Shown in pieces: positions 18,285 to 30,383 of a stretch of 64,000 nt of DNA (position 1 is the stretch's first letter; the number at the start of each line of letters is the position of its first letter). A program made the translations under genes and the position numbers. The notes under the pieces were generated by a model that had not been told where the DNA came from, did not search any database, and was given only the letters and a program-made list of their open reading frames with translations. Source of the stretch: Luteibacter rhizovicinus DSM 16549 (lineage in GTDB: Bacteria > Pseudomonadota > Gammaproteobacteria > Xanthomonadales > Rhodanobacteraceae). Location of the stretch: positions 4,430,001 through 4,494,000 of the forward strand of contig NZ_CP017480.1 of assembly GCF_001887595.1 (NCBI RefSeq), read 5' to 3'.

Positions 18285-19688
18285 TCAGGCGGTCGCCTGA
18301 GCCGCCGATTTTACGGCGTCCGCCAGCCTGGCCGCCAGCCGTTCCACTTCGGCGGCATCGGCCGCTTCGATCGTGACGCGGACCAGCGGCTCGGTGCCCG
18401 ACGCACGCAACACCACGCGCCCCCGCCCTTCCAGCACGGCCTCGACCTCTTCCAGCACTTGCTTGACCGACTCGCTGCCCAGCGCGGCCTTGGCACCCTC
18501 GACGCGGACGTTGAGCATGGTCTGCGGCAGCTTGACCAGCCCGGCACGGGCGTCGGCAAAGGTTTCGTTGTCGTCGGCCAGGGCTTCGAGCAGGGCCAGC
18601 GCCGCCACGATGCCGTCGCCCGTGGTGAAACGGTCCAGGCACAGCACGTGCCCCGAGGTCTCGCCACCGAGCACGCCGCCGTGTTCCTTCAGTTGCTGGA
18701 GCACATAGCGGTCGCCCACGTTGGCGCGGATGAAGGGGATTTCCATCTGTTTCAGGGCGCGCTGCAAGCCGTAGTTGCTCATCAGCGTGCCGACCACCGG
18801 TCCCGGCAGGTTGCCGCGACGCTTCCAGTGACGGGCGATGACGTAGAGCATGTCGTCGCCATCGGTCACCGTGCCGTCGCGATCGACGATGCGGACACGG
18901 TCGCCGTCGCCGTCGAAGGCGATACCGAGGTCGGCACCGCGATCCACCACGGCTCGGGCCAGGGCGTCCGGGTCCGTCGAGCCGACACCGTGGTTGATGT
19001 TCAGGCCGTTCGGCTCGGCGCCGATGGTCGAGACGTCGGCGCCCAGTTCGCGGAACACCTTCGGCGCGACCTGGTAGGTGGCGCCGTGGGCGCAGTCCAG
19101 GACCACGCTCAGCCCGTTGAGGGTGAACTCGTCGGCGACGGTGGATTTGCAGAATTCGGCGTAACGGGTGACCGCGTCGTCGATGCGGCTGGCCTTGCCC
19201 AGCGCTTCGGAGGCGACGGTGACGAACTCGGCGTCGAGCTCGGCCTCGATCTCGGCTTCCAGCGCGTCATCGAGCTTCTCGCCCTGGCCGGAGAAGAACT
19301 TGATGCCGTTGTCCTGATGCGGGTTGTGCGAGGCACTGATCACGATGCCCGCATCGGCGCGCAAGGAGCGGGTGAGGAAGGCCACGGCCGGGGTCGGCAT
19401 CGGGCCGAGCAGACGCACGTCCGCGCCCGAGGCGACCAGGCCGGCTTCCAGCGCCGACTCGAACATATAGCCGGAAACGCGCGTGTCCTTGCCGATCACC
19501 ACGGTGACCTTGCGACCGTGGTCGCGGCGGTCCGGACCGGCGTTGGGCCCCCGGTTGTCGGCGGCGCGACGGCGCGCCAGCACGGCTCCCAGGGCCCGGC
19601 CGAGGCGGAGGATGAAATCCGCGCTGATGGGATAGGTGCCCACATGGCCACGAATGCCGTCGGTGCCGAAGTATTTGCGCTCGCTCAT
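18285..19688 (-). CDS. glmM: Phosphoglucosamine mutase
   Basis: 467 residues from the ATG at 19688 ([14 protein letters not shown]); ten further in-frame codons upstream are not conserved. It converts glucosamine 6-phosphate to glucosamine 1-phosphate for peptidoglycan and LPS precursors. Motifs are the catalytic phosphoserine loop ISASHNP (S120), the Mg-binding DGDGDR, the sugar-binding GGETSGH and the phosphate-binding [11 protein letters not shown]. About 15-20 extra residues ([18 protein letters not shown], about 40-57) sit after the first helix and are not found in E. coli GlmM. Downstream of folP, as in many gammaproteobacteria. Confidence 0.96.
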   Translation of the reverse strand: MSERKYFGTDGIRGHVGTYPISADFILRLGRALGAVLARRRAADNRGPNAGPDRRDHGRKVTVVIGKDTRVSGYMFESALEAGLVASGADVRLLGPMPTPAVAFLTRSLRADAGIVISASHNPHQDNGIKFFSGQGEKLDDALEAEIEAELDAEFVTVASEALGKASRIDDAVTRYAEFCKSTVADEFTLNGLSVVLDCAHGATYQVAPKVFRELGADVSTIGAEPNGLNINHGVGSTDPDALARAVVDRGADLGIAFDGDGDRVRIVDRDGTVTDGDDMLYVIARHWKRRGNLPGPVVGTLMSNYGLQRALKQMEIPFIRANVGDRYVLQQLKEHGGVLGGETSGHVLCLDRFTTGDGIVAALALLEALADDNETFADARAGLVKLPQTMLNVRVEGAKAALGSESVKQVLEEVEAVLEGRGRVVLRASGTEPLVRVTIEAADAAEVERLAARLADAVKSAAQATA

Positions 19689-19786
19689 GCTGATCATCCT
19701 TCCGGGGACGCAGAGCATACTCCGACAGCGGTATTAGCCAGATATTCCAAAGGCCTGTAAGACTTTCGTCAGGCTGGCCTAGCCTT

Positions 19787-19892
19787 GTGGGAGCCGATCC
19801 ATCGGCGAATGTGGGAGCCGATTCATCGGCGATCCCGCGGCAGCGGGCCCGGATGCCGCGAGCACCCTATCGCCGCTGAAGCGGCTCCCACA
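19787..19892. repeat. REP cluster (two direct copies plus one inverted)
   Basis: Copies at 19787-19809 and 19811-19833 are in direct orientation, and 19869-19891 is inverted and belongs to the GCCGCTGAAGCGGC-stem subtype. They separate folP from glmM, which are on the same strand, and might reduce read-through or stabilise the folP message. Confidence 0.85.
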
Positions 19893-19901
19893 CAGAGCGC
19901 T

Positions 19902-20804
19902 TCAGTCGTCGTCGGGCCAGCGGGGCATCGAGGGCTTGTCGATACGGGGCGCGGTGTCCCCGGCTTTGACAGCGGCCCAGACCGCCAGGGCGTCCACGGT
20001 GGGCGCCACATCGTGCACGCGGACCAGAATCGCACCGCGCTGGACGGCAATCAGGGCCGCCGCCACCGAGCCGTGGACACGCGCGGCCGGGTCCGTCCGG
20101 CCCGTCATGGCGCCGATCATCGACTTTCGGGAGACGCCGGCATACGCCCCGGCACCCAGCTCGGCGAACCGGGCCATGGCGCGCAGCAGGGCGAGGTTGT
20201 GCTCGAGGTTCTTGCCGAATCCGAAGCCGGGGTCGACCAGGACACGGCGCTTGTCGATGCCGGCCAGCTCGCAGGAGAACAGGCGGTCGGTGAGGAAGCG
20301 ATGGACGTCGCCAACCACGTCGTCGTAATCCGGGGCATCCTGCATGCGGCGGGGCTCGCCCTGCATGTGCATCAGGCACACCGGGACGCGCAACTCGGCG
20401 GCCGTGTCGAGCGCGCCTTCGCGGCGCAGCGCGTAGACGTCGTTGATCATGCCCGCGCCCGCACCGACGGCGGCGCGCATCACTTCGGACTTGGACGTGT
20501 CGATCGACAAAGGCACCGTGGTCGCCGCGGCGAGGCGCTCGATCAGCGGTACCACCCGCCGGATCTCATCTTCGACGGAGACATCGTCGGCACCGGGGCG
20601 GGTGGATTCACCGCCGATGTCGAGCATGTCCGCCCCCTCCTCCACCAGCTTCAACGCATGGGCATACGCCGCGTCGAGGCTGTCGTGCTGGCCGCCGTCG
20701 GAGAACGAATCCGGCGTGACGTTGACGATACCGACCACTCGGGGCCGGTCGAGCACCAGGGCACGGCCGTTGCAGTCCAGGACGGTGGCGAAGGGGTCGT
20801 TCAT
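19902..20804 (-). CDS. folP: Dihydropteroate synthase
   Basis: 300 residues. It joins p-aminobenzoate to 6-hydroxymethyl-dihydropterin diphosphate in folate synthesis and is the sulfonamide target. The TIM-barrel signatures are present: GIVNVTPDSFSDGG, DIGGESTRPGA, the VLVDPGFGFGKN strand, and GVSRKSMIGAMTG. It is a little longer than E. coli FolP because of a C-terminal tail of about 15 residues (APRIDKPSMPRWPDDD). Its start is 4 bp from the orn stop, so the two genes are one transcript; glmM follows after a REP cluster. Confidence 0.96.
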   Translation of the reverse strand: MNDPFATVLDCNGRALVLDRPRVVGIVNVTPDSFSDGGQHDSLDAAYAHALKLVEEGADMLDIGGESTRPGADDVSVEDEIRRVVPLIERLAAATTVPLSIDTSKSEVMRAAVGAGAGMINDVYALRREGALDTAAELRVPVCLMHMQGEPRRMQDAPDYDDVVGDVHRFLTDRLFSCELAGIDKRRVLVDPGFGFGKNLEHNLALLRAMARFAELGAGAYAGVSRKSMIGAMTGRTDPAARVHGSVAAALIAVQRGAILVRVHDVAPTVDALAVWAAVKAGDTAPRIDKPSMPRWPDDD

Positions 20805-20808
20805 GCGA

Positions 20809-21375
20809 TCAGCCCTGCTGGGTGCCCGCCATGGGGCCCATGAAACGGCGGTAATAACGCAGCTCGTCGATCGAATCGCGGATGTCGGACAGCGCCGTGT
20901 GCGCGGAATCCTTGGCGAAGCCGCGCGAGATCTCCGGCGACCAGCGGCGCGACAGCTCCTTCAGCGTGGACACGTCGAGATTGCGGTAGTGGAAGTAGCG
21001 CTCCAGCTTCTGCATCTCGCGGTGCAGGAAGCGGCGGTCCTGGCAGATGGAGTTGCCGGCCATCGGCGACTTGCCGGCGGGCACCCACTGCTTGAGGAAG
21101 GCGATGGTGGCCTCTTCGGCCTGCTCGGGTGTGGCATCGGATTCGACCGCGCGGCCCCAGAGGCCCGAACGCTGGTGCTGGTTGCGGTTCCAGGCATCCA
21201 TTTTCTGCAGGCGGGCGTCGCTGTGCGAGATGGCGAAGACCGGGCCTTCGGCCAGCACGTTCAGATCCTTGTCGGTCACGATCGTGGCGATCTCCAGGAT
21301 GGAGTCGTTGTCCGTGTCCAGACCCGTCATCTCCAGGTCGATCCAGATGAGGTTGTCCTCGTGTGCGGGCGTCAT
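20809..21375 (-). CDS. orn: Oligoribonuclease
   Basis: 188 residues. A 3'-to-5' exonuclease that degrades 2-5 nucleotide RNA, including the linear pGpG made when cyclic di-GMP is broken down. The DEDDh residues are visible in [11 protein letters not shown], the [10 protein letters not shown] segment and the [10 protein letters not shown] ending. It is the first gene of the leftward run and is divergent from sbcB across about 50 bp. Its presence fits the c-di-GMP enzymes found at 53.9-58.7 kb. Confidence 0.96.
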   Translation of the reverse strand: MTPAHEDNLIWIDLEMTGLDTDNDSILEIATIVTDKDLNVLAEGPVFAISHSDARLQKMDAWNRNQHQRSGLWGRAVESDATPEQAEEATIAFLKQWVPAGKSPMAGNSICQDRRFLHREMQKLERYFHYRNLDVSTLKELSRRWSPEISRGFAKDSAHTALSDIRDSIDELRYYRRFMGPMAGTQQG

Positions 21376-21425
21376 GGGTTCTCCTTGGAAGTACCGCGCA
21401 GTCTAGCCTATGCGATCATGCCCCG

Positions 21426-22856
21426 ATGGCCGAACCGACCTTCTTCTGGCACGACTACGAAACCTTCGGCGCCGATCCCCGCCGGGACCGCCCCAGCCAG
21501 TTCGCCGGCATCCGTACCGATGCGGACCTGAACGTCGTCGGCGAGCCCCTGATGATCTACTGCAAGCCGCCGCGGGACATGCCTCCGCAGCCGGCCGCCT
21601 GCCTGATTACCGGGATCGCCCCGCAGCTCACCGAACGTGAAGGCATGCGGGAAACCGAGTTCGCCGCGGCCATCCACGAGCAACTGGCGATGCCGGGCAC
21701 CTGCACGGTGGGCTACAACTCGCTGCGCTTCGACGATGAGTTCACCCGCCATCTCCTCTACCGGAATTTCTACGACCCTTACGGGCGGGAATGGGAGAAC
21801 GGCAATTCCCGCTGGGACCTGATCGACCTGGTGCGCCTGTGCGAGGCTCTGCGCCCCGACGGCATTGTCTGGCCGACGCGTGAAGACGGCAGCGCCAGCT
21901 TCAAGCTGGAGCACCTGGCCACGGCCAACGGGCTGAAACAGGACCGCGCGCACGACGCCCTCTCCGACGTCGAGGCCCTGATTGCCCTCGCCCGCCTGAT
22001 CCGCCAGCACCAGCCGAAACTGTGGGACTGGTATTACGGGCTGCGCCGCAAGCAACGGGTGTTCGAGCTGCTCGACATCGCCGCGATGACGCCGGTAGTG
22101 CACGTGTCCTCGCGCTATCCGGCGAGCCGTCATTGCCTCACGGTCATCGCGCCGCTGGCCGCGCATCCCTCGCGGGCCGGCGAAGTCATCGTCTACGACC
22201 TCAGCGCCGATCCCACCGACCTGCTCACCCTCGACGACGGCGATGTGGCCGATCGCGTCTTCACCTCGCGCGCCGACCTGCCGGAAGGCGTGGAGCGGGT
22301 CGCCCTGCGCACCGTTCGCGCGAACCAGGCACCGGCGCTCGCGCCGTTGTCCGTGCTCAAGGGGGTCGACCACGGCCGTCTGGGCCTCGACATGGCCGCC
22401 GTGGAGCGCCACCTCGCCATGCTGCGCCAGGCCGATGGCCTGGCCGAGAAGCTGCGCCGCATCTACGGCCACGCCGCGTCGCTACCGCCGGCCGAGGATG
22501 CGGAACTCTCCCTCTATGGCGGCTTCCTGCCGGACGCGGACCGCCGCCTGCTCGGCGAGGTGCGTGCGACGCCGCCCGACCAGCTCGGCACGCGTCCCTT
22601 TCCGTTCCGCGACCCGCGTTACCCGGAGCTGCTGTTCCGCTATCGCGCGCGCAACTGGCCGGAAACGCTCAGCCCCGACGAACAGGAACGCTGGGCATCC
22701 TTCCGCCTCGACCGTCTCACCCGGCGCAGCGCGCTGACCACGCTCACCCTCGACGACTACAACGCCGAGCTTGCCACCCTGCGCGCCCTGCCCGGCTCGC
22801 CTCTTCCGTTGCTCGACGAGCTGGAAGCCTGGGGCCTCGAACTCGCACTGAACTGA
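21426..22856 (+). CDS. sbcB: Exodeoxyribonuclease I
   Basis: 476 residues from the ATG at 21426 (MAEPTFFWHDYETFG); 21 upstream in-frame codons are not conserved. It degrades single-stranded DNA 3' to 5' and works in mismatch repair and recombination. The DEDD exonuclease acidic residues are in WHDYETFG and in the HDALSDVEALIALARL segment. The C-terminal SH3-like and helical exonuclease I domain is complete. It is divergent from orn. Confidence 0.95.
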   Translation: MAEPTFFWHDYETFGADPRRDRPSQFAGIRTDADLNVVGEPLMIYCKPPRDMPPQPAACLITGIAPQLTEREGMRETEFAAAIHEQLAMPGTCTVGYNSLRFDDEFTRHLLYRNFYDPYGREWENGNSRWDLIDLVRLCEALRPDGIVWPTREDGSASFKLEHLATANGLKQDRAHDALSDVEALIALARLIRQHQPKLWDWYYGLRRKQRVFELLDIAAMTPVVHVSSRYPASRHCLTVIAPLAAHPSRAGEVIVYDLSADPTDLLTLDDGDVADRVFTSRADLPEGVERVALRTVRANQAPALAPLSVLKGVDHGRLGLDMAAVERHLAMLRQADGLAEKLRRIYGHAASLPPAEDAELSLYGGFLPDADRRLLGEVRATPPDQLGTRPFPFRDPRYPELLFRYRARNWPETLSPDEQERWASFRLDRLTRRSALTTLTLDDYNAELATLRALPGSPLPLLDELEAWGLELALN

Positions 22857-22873
22857 CCGACCTGACCTGACCC

Positions 22874-23560
22874 ATGGCCAAGACCTATTTCACGCCCGCC
22901 ACGTTCCGCTTCTTCAAATCGCTCATGCGTCATAACAACCGCGAGTGGTTTCACGAGCACAAGGACGATTACGAGAAACACGTACGCGAGCCCTTCCTCG
23001 CGCTCATCGGCGATCTCGATGCGCCGCTGAAGAAGATCAGCCCGCACTACCGTGCCGACACGCGCAAGGTCGGCGGCTCGCTGTATCGCATCCACCGCGA
23101 TACCCGCTTCGCCAACGACAAGCAGCCGTACAAGGGCTGGCAGGGCTCGCGCTTCTTCCACGAGCGCCGCCACGAGATCCAGGCGCCGGGTTTCTACCTG
23201 CATATCCAGCCGGACGAGTGCTTCGCCGGTGGCGGCATGTGGCATCCGGAAGCCCCGGTGCTGAAGAAGCTGCGCGACTTCCTCGCCGATAACCCGGATT
23301 CCTGGAAGCGGGCGACGCACGGGAAGGCATTTCGTGAGCGCTTCGAGTTCTGGGGCGAGAGCCTGACCCGACCGCCGCGCGGCTTCGATCCGAACCACGA
23401 ACTGATCGAGGATCTGAAGCGGAAGAACTTTGCAGCGGGGCAGAATTTCGACGAGGCGCTGGCCTGCTCGTCGGAGTTGCTACCGTTCGTCGTCGACACC
23501 TTCAAGCGCCTCGCACCCATGGTCGACTACCTCTGCGCCGCCCAGGAACTCGAGTTCTAA
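22874..23560 (+). CDS. DUF2461 domain protein
   Basis: 228 residues. The complete domain is present, from FTPATFRFFKSLMRHNNREWFHEHK at the start to the conserved RDTRFANDKQPYK and the GGGMWHPE region. The family is widespread in bacteria but has no established biochemical role. It follows sbcB with a 17-bp gap and may be on the same transcript. A REP element starts right after its TAA stop. Confidence 0.88.
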   Translation: MAKTYFTPATFRFFKSLMRHNNREWFHEHKDDYEKHVREPFLALIGDLDAPLKKISPHYRADTRKVGGSLYRIHRDTRFANDKQPYKGWQGSRFFHERRHEIQAPGFYLHIQPDECFAGGGMWHPEAPVLKKLRDFLADNPDSWKRATHGKAFRERFEFWGESLTRPPRGFDPNHELIEDLKRKNFAAGQNFDEALACSSELLPFVVDTFKRLAPMVDYLCAAQELEF

Positions 23561-23561
23561 T

Positions 23562-23702
23562 GTGGGAGCCGCTTCAGCGGCGAAAAGGAAATGTGGGAGC
23601 CGATTCATCGGCGAAAAGCCAACAGAGCGATTTAGCCGCAAGCTCCCTATCCAAAGAGCTCTGGCCCGCTACCGCGGGATCGCCGATGAATCGGCTCCCA
23701 CA
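23562..23702. repeat. REP cluster (two direct plus one inverted copy)
   Basis: Copies at 23562-23584 (GCCGCTTCAGCGGC stem), 23593-23615 (GCCGATTCATCGGC stem) and 23679-23701 (inverted). The first touches the TAA stop of the DUF2461 gene. It fills the space before the convergent VOC gene. Confidence 0.88.
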
Positions 23703-23715
23703 ACATCGCCCCACC

Positions 23716-24099
23716 TCACCGCTCGTACAACTCGATCGGCAGATCGTCCGGATCGGCGAAGAAGGTGAACCGCTTGCCGGTGAATTCGTCCACGCGGATC
23801 GGCTCGCACTCGACACCACGCGTGCCCAAGGTCGCCACGACCGCCTCGACATCGCCCACCACGAAGGCCAGATGTCGCAACCCCTGCGCCTCCGGCCGTG
23901 ACGGCCGTCTCGGTGGCGACGGGAACGAGAAGAGCTCCAGCTGCACGCCGGGGCTCACTTCCAGATCGAGCTTCCAGGAATCGCGTGCTTCGCGGTAGGC
24001 CTCGTGGATGATCTTGAGACCCAGGATTTCGCTGTAGAAGGCCTTCGACCGGGTGTAGTCGGAGCAGATGATGGCGACGTGGTGGATTGATTCGAGCAT
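23716..24099 (-). CDS. VOC-superfamily (glyoxalase-like) protein
   Basis: 127 residues from the ATG at 24099 (MLESIHHVAIICSDY). It is a single vicinal-oxygen-chelate domain. The two paired beta-alpha-beta modules are seen in HHVAIICSDYTRSKAFY and LRHLAFVVGDVEAVVA, with metal-ligand positions at the first His, in the QLELFSF strand and in the C-terminal ADPDDLPIELYE. It resembles the GloA2-like small glyoxalase-type proteins, whose substrates are mostly unknown. In-frame codons upstream of the start read only a REP element. Confidence 0.85.
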   Translation of the reverse strand: MLESIHHVAIICSDYTRSKAFYSEILGLKIIHEAYREARDSWKLDLEVSPGVQLELFSFPSPPRRPSRPEAQGLRHLAFVVGDVEAVVATLGTRGVECEPIRVDEFTGKRFTFFADPDDLPIELYER

Positions 24100-24127
24100 G
24101 GGGATTTTTCGTTTCCTGGGGAACAGC

Positions 24128-24302
24128 ATCGCCGATGAATCGGCTCCCACACAGAGCCCGACACTGGGTCAGCTCTCTTGTAAGAGCCGATTCACTTGTA
24201 GGAGCCGATTCACTTGTGGGAGCCGATTCATCGGCGATGGCCGCGCAGCGGCCTGGTATCACGCCGCGCAGCGGCCTCGTGACGCGGCGCGCAGCGGCCG
24301 CC
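24128..24302. repeat. REP cluster with truncated copies and a GCGCAGCGGCC array
   Basis: An inverted full copy (24128-24150), two truncated direct copies (from 24180 and 24198, both ending at GATTCA) and a full direct copy (24216-24238) are followed by three spaced GCGCAGCGGCC repeats up to 24302. The unit ends two bases before the epmA stop codon. Confidence 0.8.
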
Positions 24303-24304
24303 TT

Positions 24305-27654
<3,350 letters not shown>

Positions 27655-27670
27655 TCAGGCTCTGATCGTC

Positions 27671-27684
27671 TATAATGTTACAGC
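27671..27684 (+). promoter_or_regulatory. Candidate promoter very close to the MFS start
   Basis: A perfect TATAAT at 27671-27676 lies 9 bp before the ATG at 27686. A transcript from it would have a leader of only a few bases. The -35 region is not convincing. Confidence 0.4.
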
Positions 27685-27685
27685 C

Positions 27686-29161
27686 ATGCCAGCCCACGAC
27701 GTCATCGACACCCTCCCGCCGACCGACGTTCACGCCCTCTCCACCGACCGCCCGGCGCTTGCGCCAGCGGAGCCATCGAGCAGGGCCCGCTACCGCGGCC
27801 TGATCTGGCTCGTGTCGGCCGCTTTCTTCATGCAGGCGCTGGATTCGACGATCGTCAACACCGCCGTGCCCGCTATCGCGGGCGCGCTGGACGTTAGCCC
27901 GTTGAGCATGCGCACCGCCCTGACCAGCTACGTGCTGACCCTGGCGATCTTCATTCCCATGAGTCCCTGGCTGTGCGATCGCTTCGGCACAAGGCGCGTT
28001 TTCGGCGGTGCCATTACCGTGTTCGCCCTGGGTTCGCTCCTGTGCGGCTTGGCGCAGACCCTGCCCGAGCTAGTCGCCTCGCGCATCGTCCAGGGCCTTG
28101 GCGGCGCGGCATTGATGCCCGTGGGCCGCTACGTGCTCGTCCGCAGCATCGACCGACGCGAATTCGTCAGCGCCATGACCACGGTGGCCACCTTCGGTCT
28201 GCTCGGCTCGGTGTTCGGCCCCCTGCTCGGCGGTGCGCTGGTGGAGTTCACCAACTGGCGCCTCATCTTCCTGATCAACGTCCCGGTCGGCATCGTCGGC
28301 CTGTTGCTCAATCGGCGAGAAATGCCCGAGTACCGGCTGGACCAAGCGAATCGTTTCGACACCACCGGTTTCCTGCTGTTCGCCGGCTCGTCGGCCCTGT
28401 TCCTGATGGCTGCGGAGACCGTGGGCACGTCGGGACACGCACTGAGCATCGCGGGCTACGCGCTGGCCGCGGTGGGCCTGGGCATCCTTTACGTGCGCCA
28501 CAGCCGCCGCACCGAACACCCGGTCAGCGACCTGTCGCTGCTCAAGGTGCGTAGCGTCTGGGTGTCGCTCGCAGGCAACCTGTTCACCCGGCTCGGCGTG
28601 TCCGGCATGTACCTGCTGCTCGTGCTGTTCCTGCAGATCGGCTGCGGCTGGTCGCCCTTGCATGCCGGCCTGATGATGGTGCCGCAGGCGATCGGCTCGA
28701 TCTCGGTCAAGCCCTTCATTCACCGGTTGCTGACGCAGTTCGGCTATCGACGGCTCCTGCTCGGCAACACCATCGCGGTGTCCATCGTGCTGTGTTCGTT
28801 CGCCCTGCTCACGCCGGAAACGCCGATGTGGATCATCGCGAGCTTTGTCTACGTCTATGGCGCCGTCATGTCGCTGCAGTACACCGCGATGAATACCCTG
28901 GCCTATGTGGACCTCGACGTGCGCCACGCGGCGATGGCCTCGTCCATGGCGTCGACCGCGCAATACCTGTCGATGAGCTTCGGCATCGCGCTGGCATCGC
29001 TGCTGATGGGCGGCTTCCTCGGCTCGCACAATGCCCAGGGCTACGTCTGGGCCTTCCGCTGGTCGGTGGTCGTGCTCGGCATGATCACTCTGGCCGCCAG
29101 CTGGATCTTCAGCCGCCTGCGTGAGACGCGGGCTGGCAAAGTGGTCGACGCCACGGCATAA
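27686..29161 (+). CDS. MFS multidrug exporter, DHA2 family (MdtD-like)
   Basis: 491 residues from the ATG at 27686. Fourteen membrane segments are expected. The sequence closely follows E. coli MdtD: FFMQALDSTIVNTAVPAIAGAL in the first helix, SYVLTLAIFIP, and the LGSLLCGLAQTLPELVASRIVQGLGGAALMPVGR region, followed by FLINVPVGI. The first 30 residues are polar and proline-rich and are not family-specific. MdtD is an accessory drug or iron-citrate exporter. No membrane-fusion partner is adjacent. Only 43 bp separate it from ligA, so the promoters of the two genes must overlap. Confidence 0.9.
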   Translation: MPAHDVIDTLPPTDVHALSTDRPALAPAEPSSRARYRGLIWLVSAAFFMQALDSTIVNTAVPAIAGALDVSPLSMRTALTSYVLTLAIFIPMSPWLCDRFGTRRVFGGAITVFALGSLLCGLAQTLPELVASRIVQGLGGAALMPVGRYVLVRSIDRREFVSAMTTVATFGLLGSVFGPLLGGALVEFTNWRLIFLINVPVGIVGLLLNRREMPEYRLDQANRFDTTGFLLFAGSSALFLMAAETVGTSGHALSIAGYALAAVGLGILYVRHSRRTEHPVSDLSLLKVRSVWVSLAGNLFTRLGVSGMYLLLVLFLQIGCGWSPLHAGLMMVPQAIGSISVKPFIHRLLTQFGYRRLLLGNTIAVSIVLCSFALLTPETPMWIIASFVYVYGAVMSLQYTAMNTLAYVDLDVRHAAMASSMASTAQYLSMSFGIALASLLMGGFLGSHNAQGYVWAFRWSVVVLGMITLAASWIFSRLRETRAGKVVDATA

Positions 29162-29195
29162 AGGGTTACCCTCAAGGACGATCCGGAGCACCCCC

Positions 29196-30383
29196 ATGCA
29201 CGATTCCGCAGGCATCCTGCTGACGCTTTTCATCATCTTCGTCGCCGCGCAGATCGGCGGGGAGATCGCGCAGCGCCTGCGACTGCCCGCCGTGGTGGGT
29301 GAAATCGCCGCCGGCTGCGTGGTCGGTCCCTCGGCCCTGGGCTGGGTCAGCCTGCCAGATATCGCCACCGGCACGCCGCTCGATGTACTCGCCGAAATCG
29401 GCGTGATCCTGCTCCTTTTCTCAGTCGGCCTGGAAACGCGACTCGACGACCTGAAGAAGGTCGGCGCGAGCGCCTTCATGGTCGGCGTCCTCGGCGTGAT
29501 CATCCCCTTCGCCTGCGGCGCCGTATGGGCGCATGGTTCCGGTTTCGACTGGATCCGCTCGATGTTCGTCGCCGCGGCTTTCGTCGCCACCTCGGCCGGC
29601 ATCACGGCGCGCGTGCTGCAGGAACTGGGCGTGCTGCAGCGTCGTGAGGCGCGGATCATCCTCGGCGCCGCCGTCATCGACGACATCCTCGCCATGCTCC
29701 TTCTCGGCATCGTCTCGTCGCTGCAAGGCGGCGGCGATGTCGATGTCGGTGGCCTGATCGGCACCCTCGCCGGCGCCATCGGCTTCGTCGCCGTGATCGG
29801 CTGGGGTGGCACGCGCGTCATGCGTCGCGGCTCCGGCTGGCTGGACAAGCCGAGCAACCCGATGTCGCCGCTGGCGATCGTGCTGGCCCTCTGCCTGGGT
29901 CTCGCCTTCCTCTCGATGAAGTTCCACCTGGCCGCCATCATCGGTGCCTTCCTCGCCGGCATGATCGCCTCCGAGACCCGCCAGCGGCACCAGCTCGAAG
30001 AGCAGACCGCCCCCCTGCTGGCCTTCCTCACGCCGTTTTTCTTCGTGGTCACCGGCGCCAAGGTGAACCTCTCGGCGTTGGCCAGCGCCAGCGCGCTGGG
30101 CATGCTCGCCGTCGTCACCCTGATCGCCATCGTGTCCAAGCTCGCCGGCGGCTACCTCGGCTCGATGTCGCTGGGCCGGCGTGGCGCCCTGATCGTCGGC
30201 TTCGGCATGGTGCCGCGCGGTGAGGTGGGCGTGGTCATCGCCAGCCTGGGCCTCGCCGCCGGCGTCTTCGACGAGACGATTTACGCGGTGATCGTGGCGA
30301 TGTCCCTGCTTACCGCGATGGTCACGCCGCCGATTCTGGCCCTGCTCCTGAAGGACCGCTCCGGATCGACTGGTACGCCGTGA
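29196..30383 (+). CDS. Cation:proton antiporter, CPA2 family
   Basis: 395 residues from the ATG at 29196 (MHDSAGILLTLFIIFVA). About twelve membrane helices with the CPA2 pattern are visible: RLRLPAVVGEIAAGCVVGPSALGWV, the ILLLFSVGLETRLDDLK region, and the ILGAAVIDDILAM motif with the paired acidic residues that bind cations in the family. No C-terminal RCK (TrkA) domain is present, unlike KefB/C. It probably exchanges K+ or Na+ for protons. The final 62 bp overlap the convergent photolyase gene. Confidence 0.9.
   Translation: MHDSAGILLTLFIIFVAAQIGGEIAQRLRLPAVVGEIAAGCVVGPSALGWVSLPDIATGTPLDVLAEIGVILLLFSVGLETRLDDLKKVGASAFMVGVLGVIIPFACGAVWAHGSGFDWIRSMFVAAAFVATSAGITARVLQELGVLQRREARIILGAAVIDDILAMLLLGIVSSLQGGGDVDVGGLIGTLAGAIGFVAVIGWGGTRVMRRGSGWLDKPSNPMSPLAIVLALCLGLAFLSMKFHLAAIIGAFLAGMIASETRQRHQLEEQTAPLLAFLTPFFFVVTGAKVNLSALASASALGMLAVVTLIAIVSKLAGGYLGSMSLGRRGALIVGFGMVPRGEVGVVIASLGLAAGVFDETIYAVIVAMSLLTAMVTPPILALLLKDRSGSTGTP

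Noticed and set aside
24128..24302. A CRISPR-like array formed by the repeated GTGGGAGCC units.
   Set aside because: The repeats face both ways, have irregular spacing and truncated copies, occur all over the window and have no cas genes near. They are REP elements.
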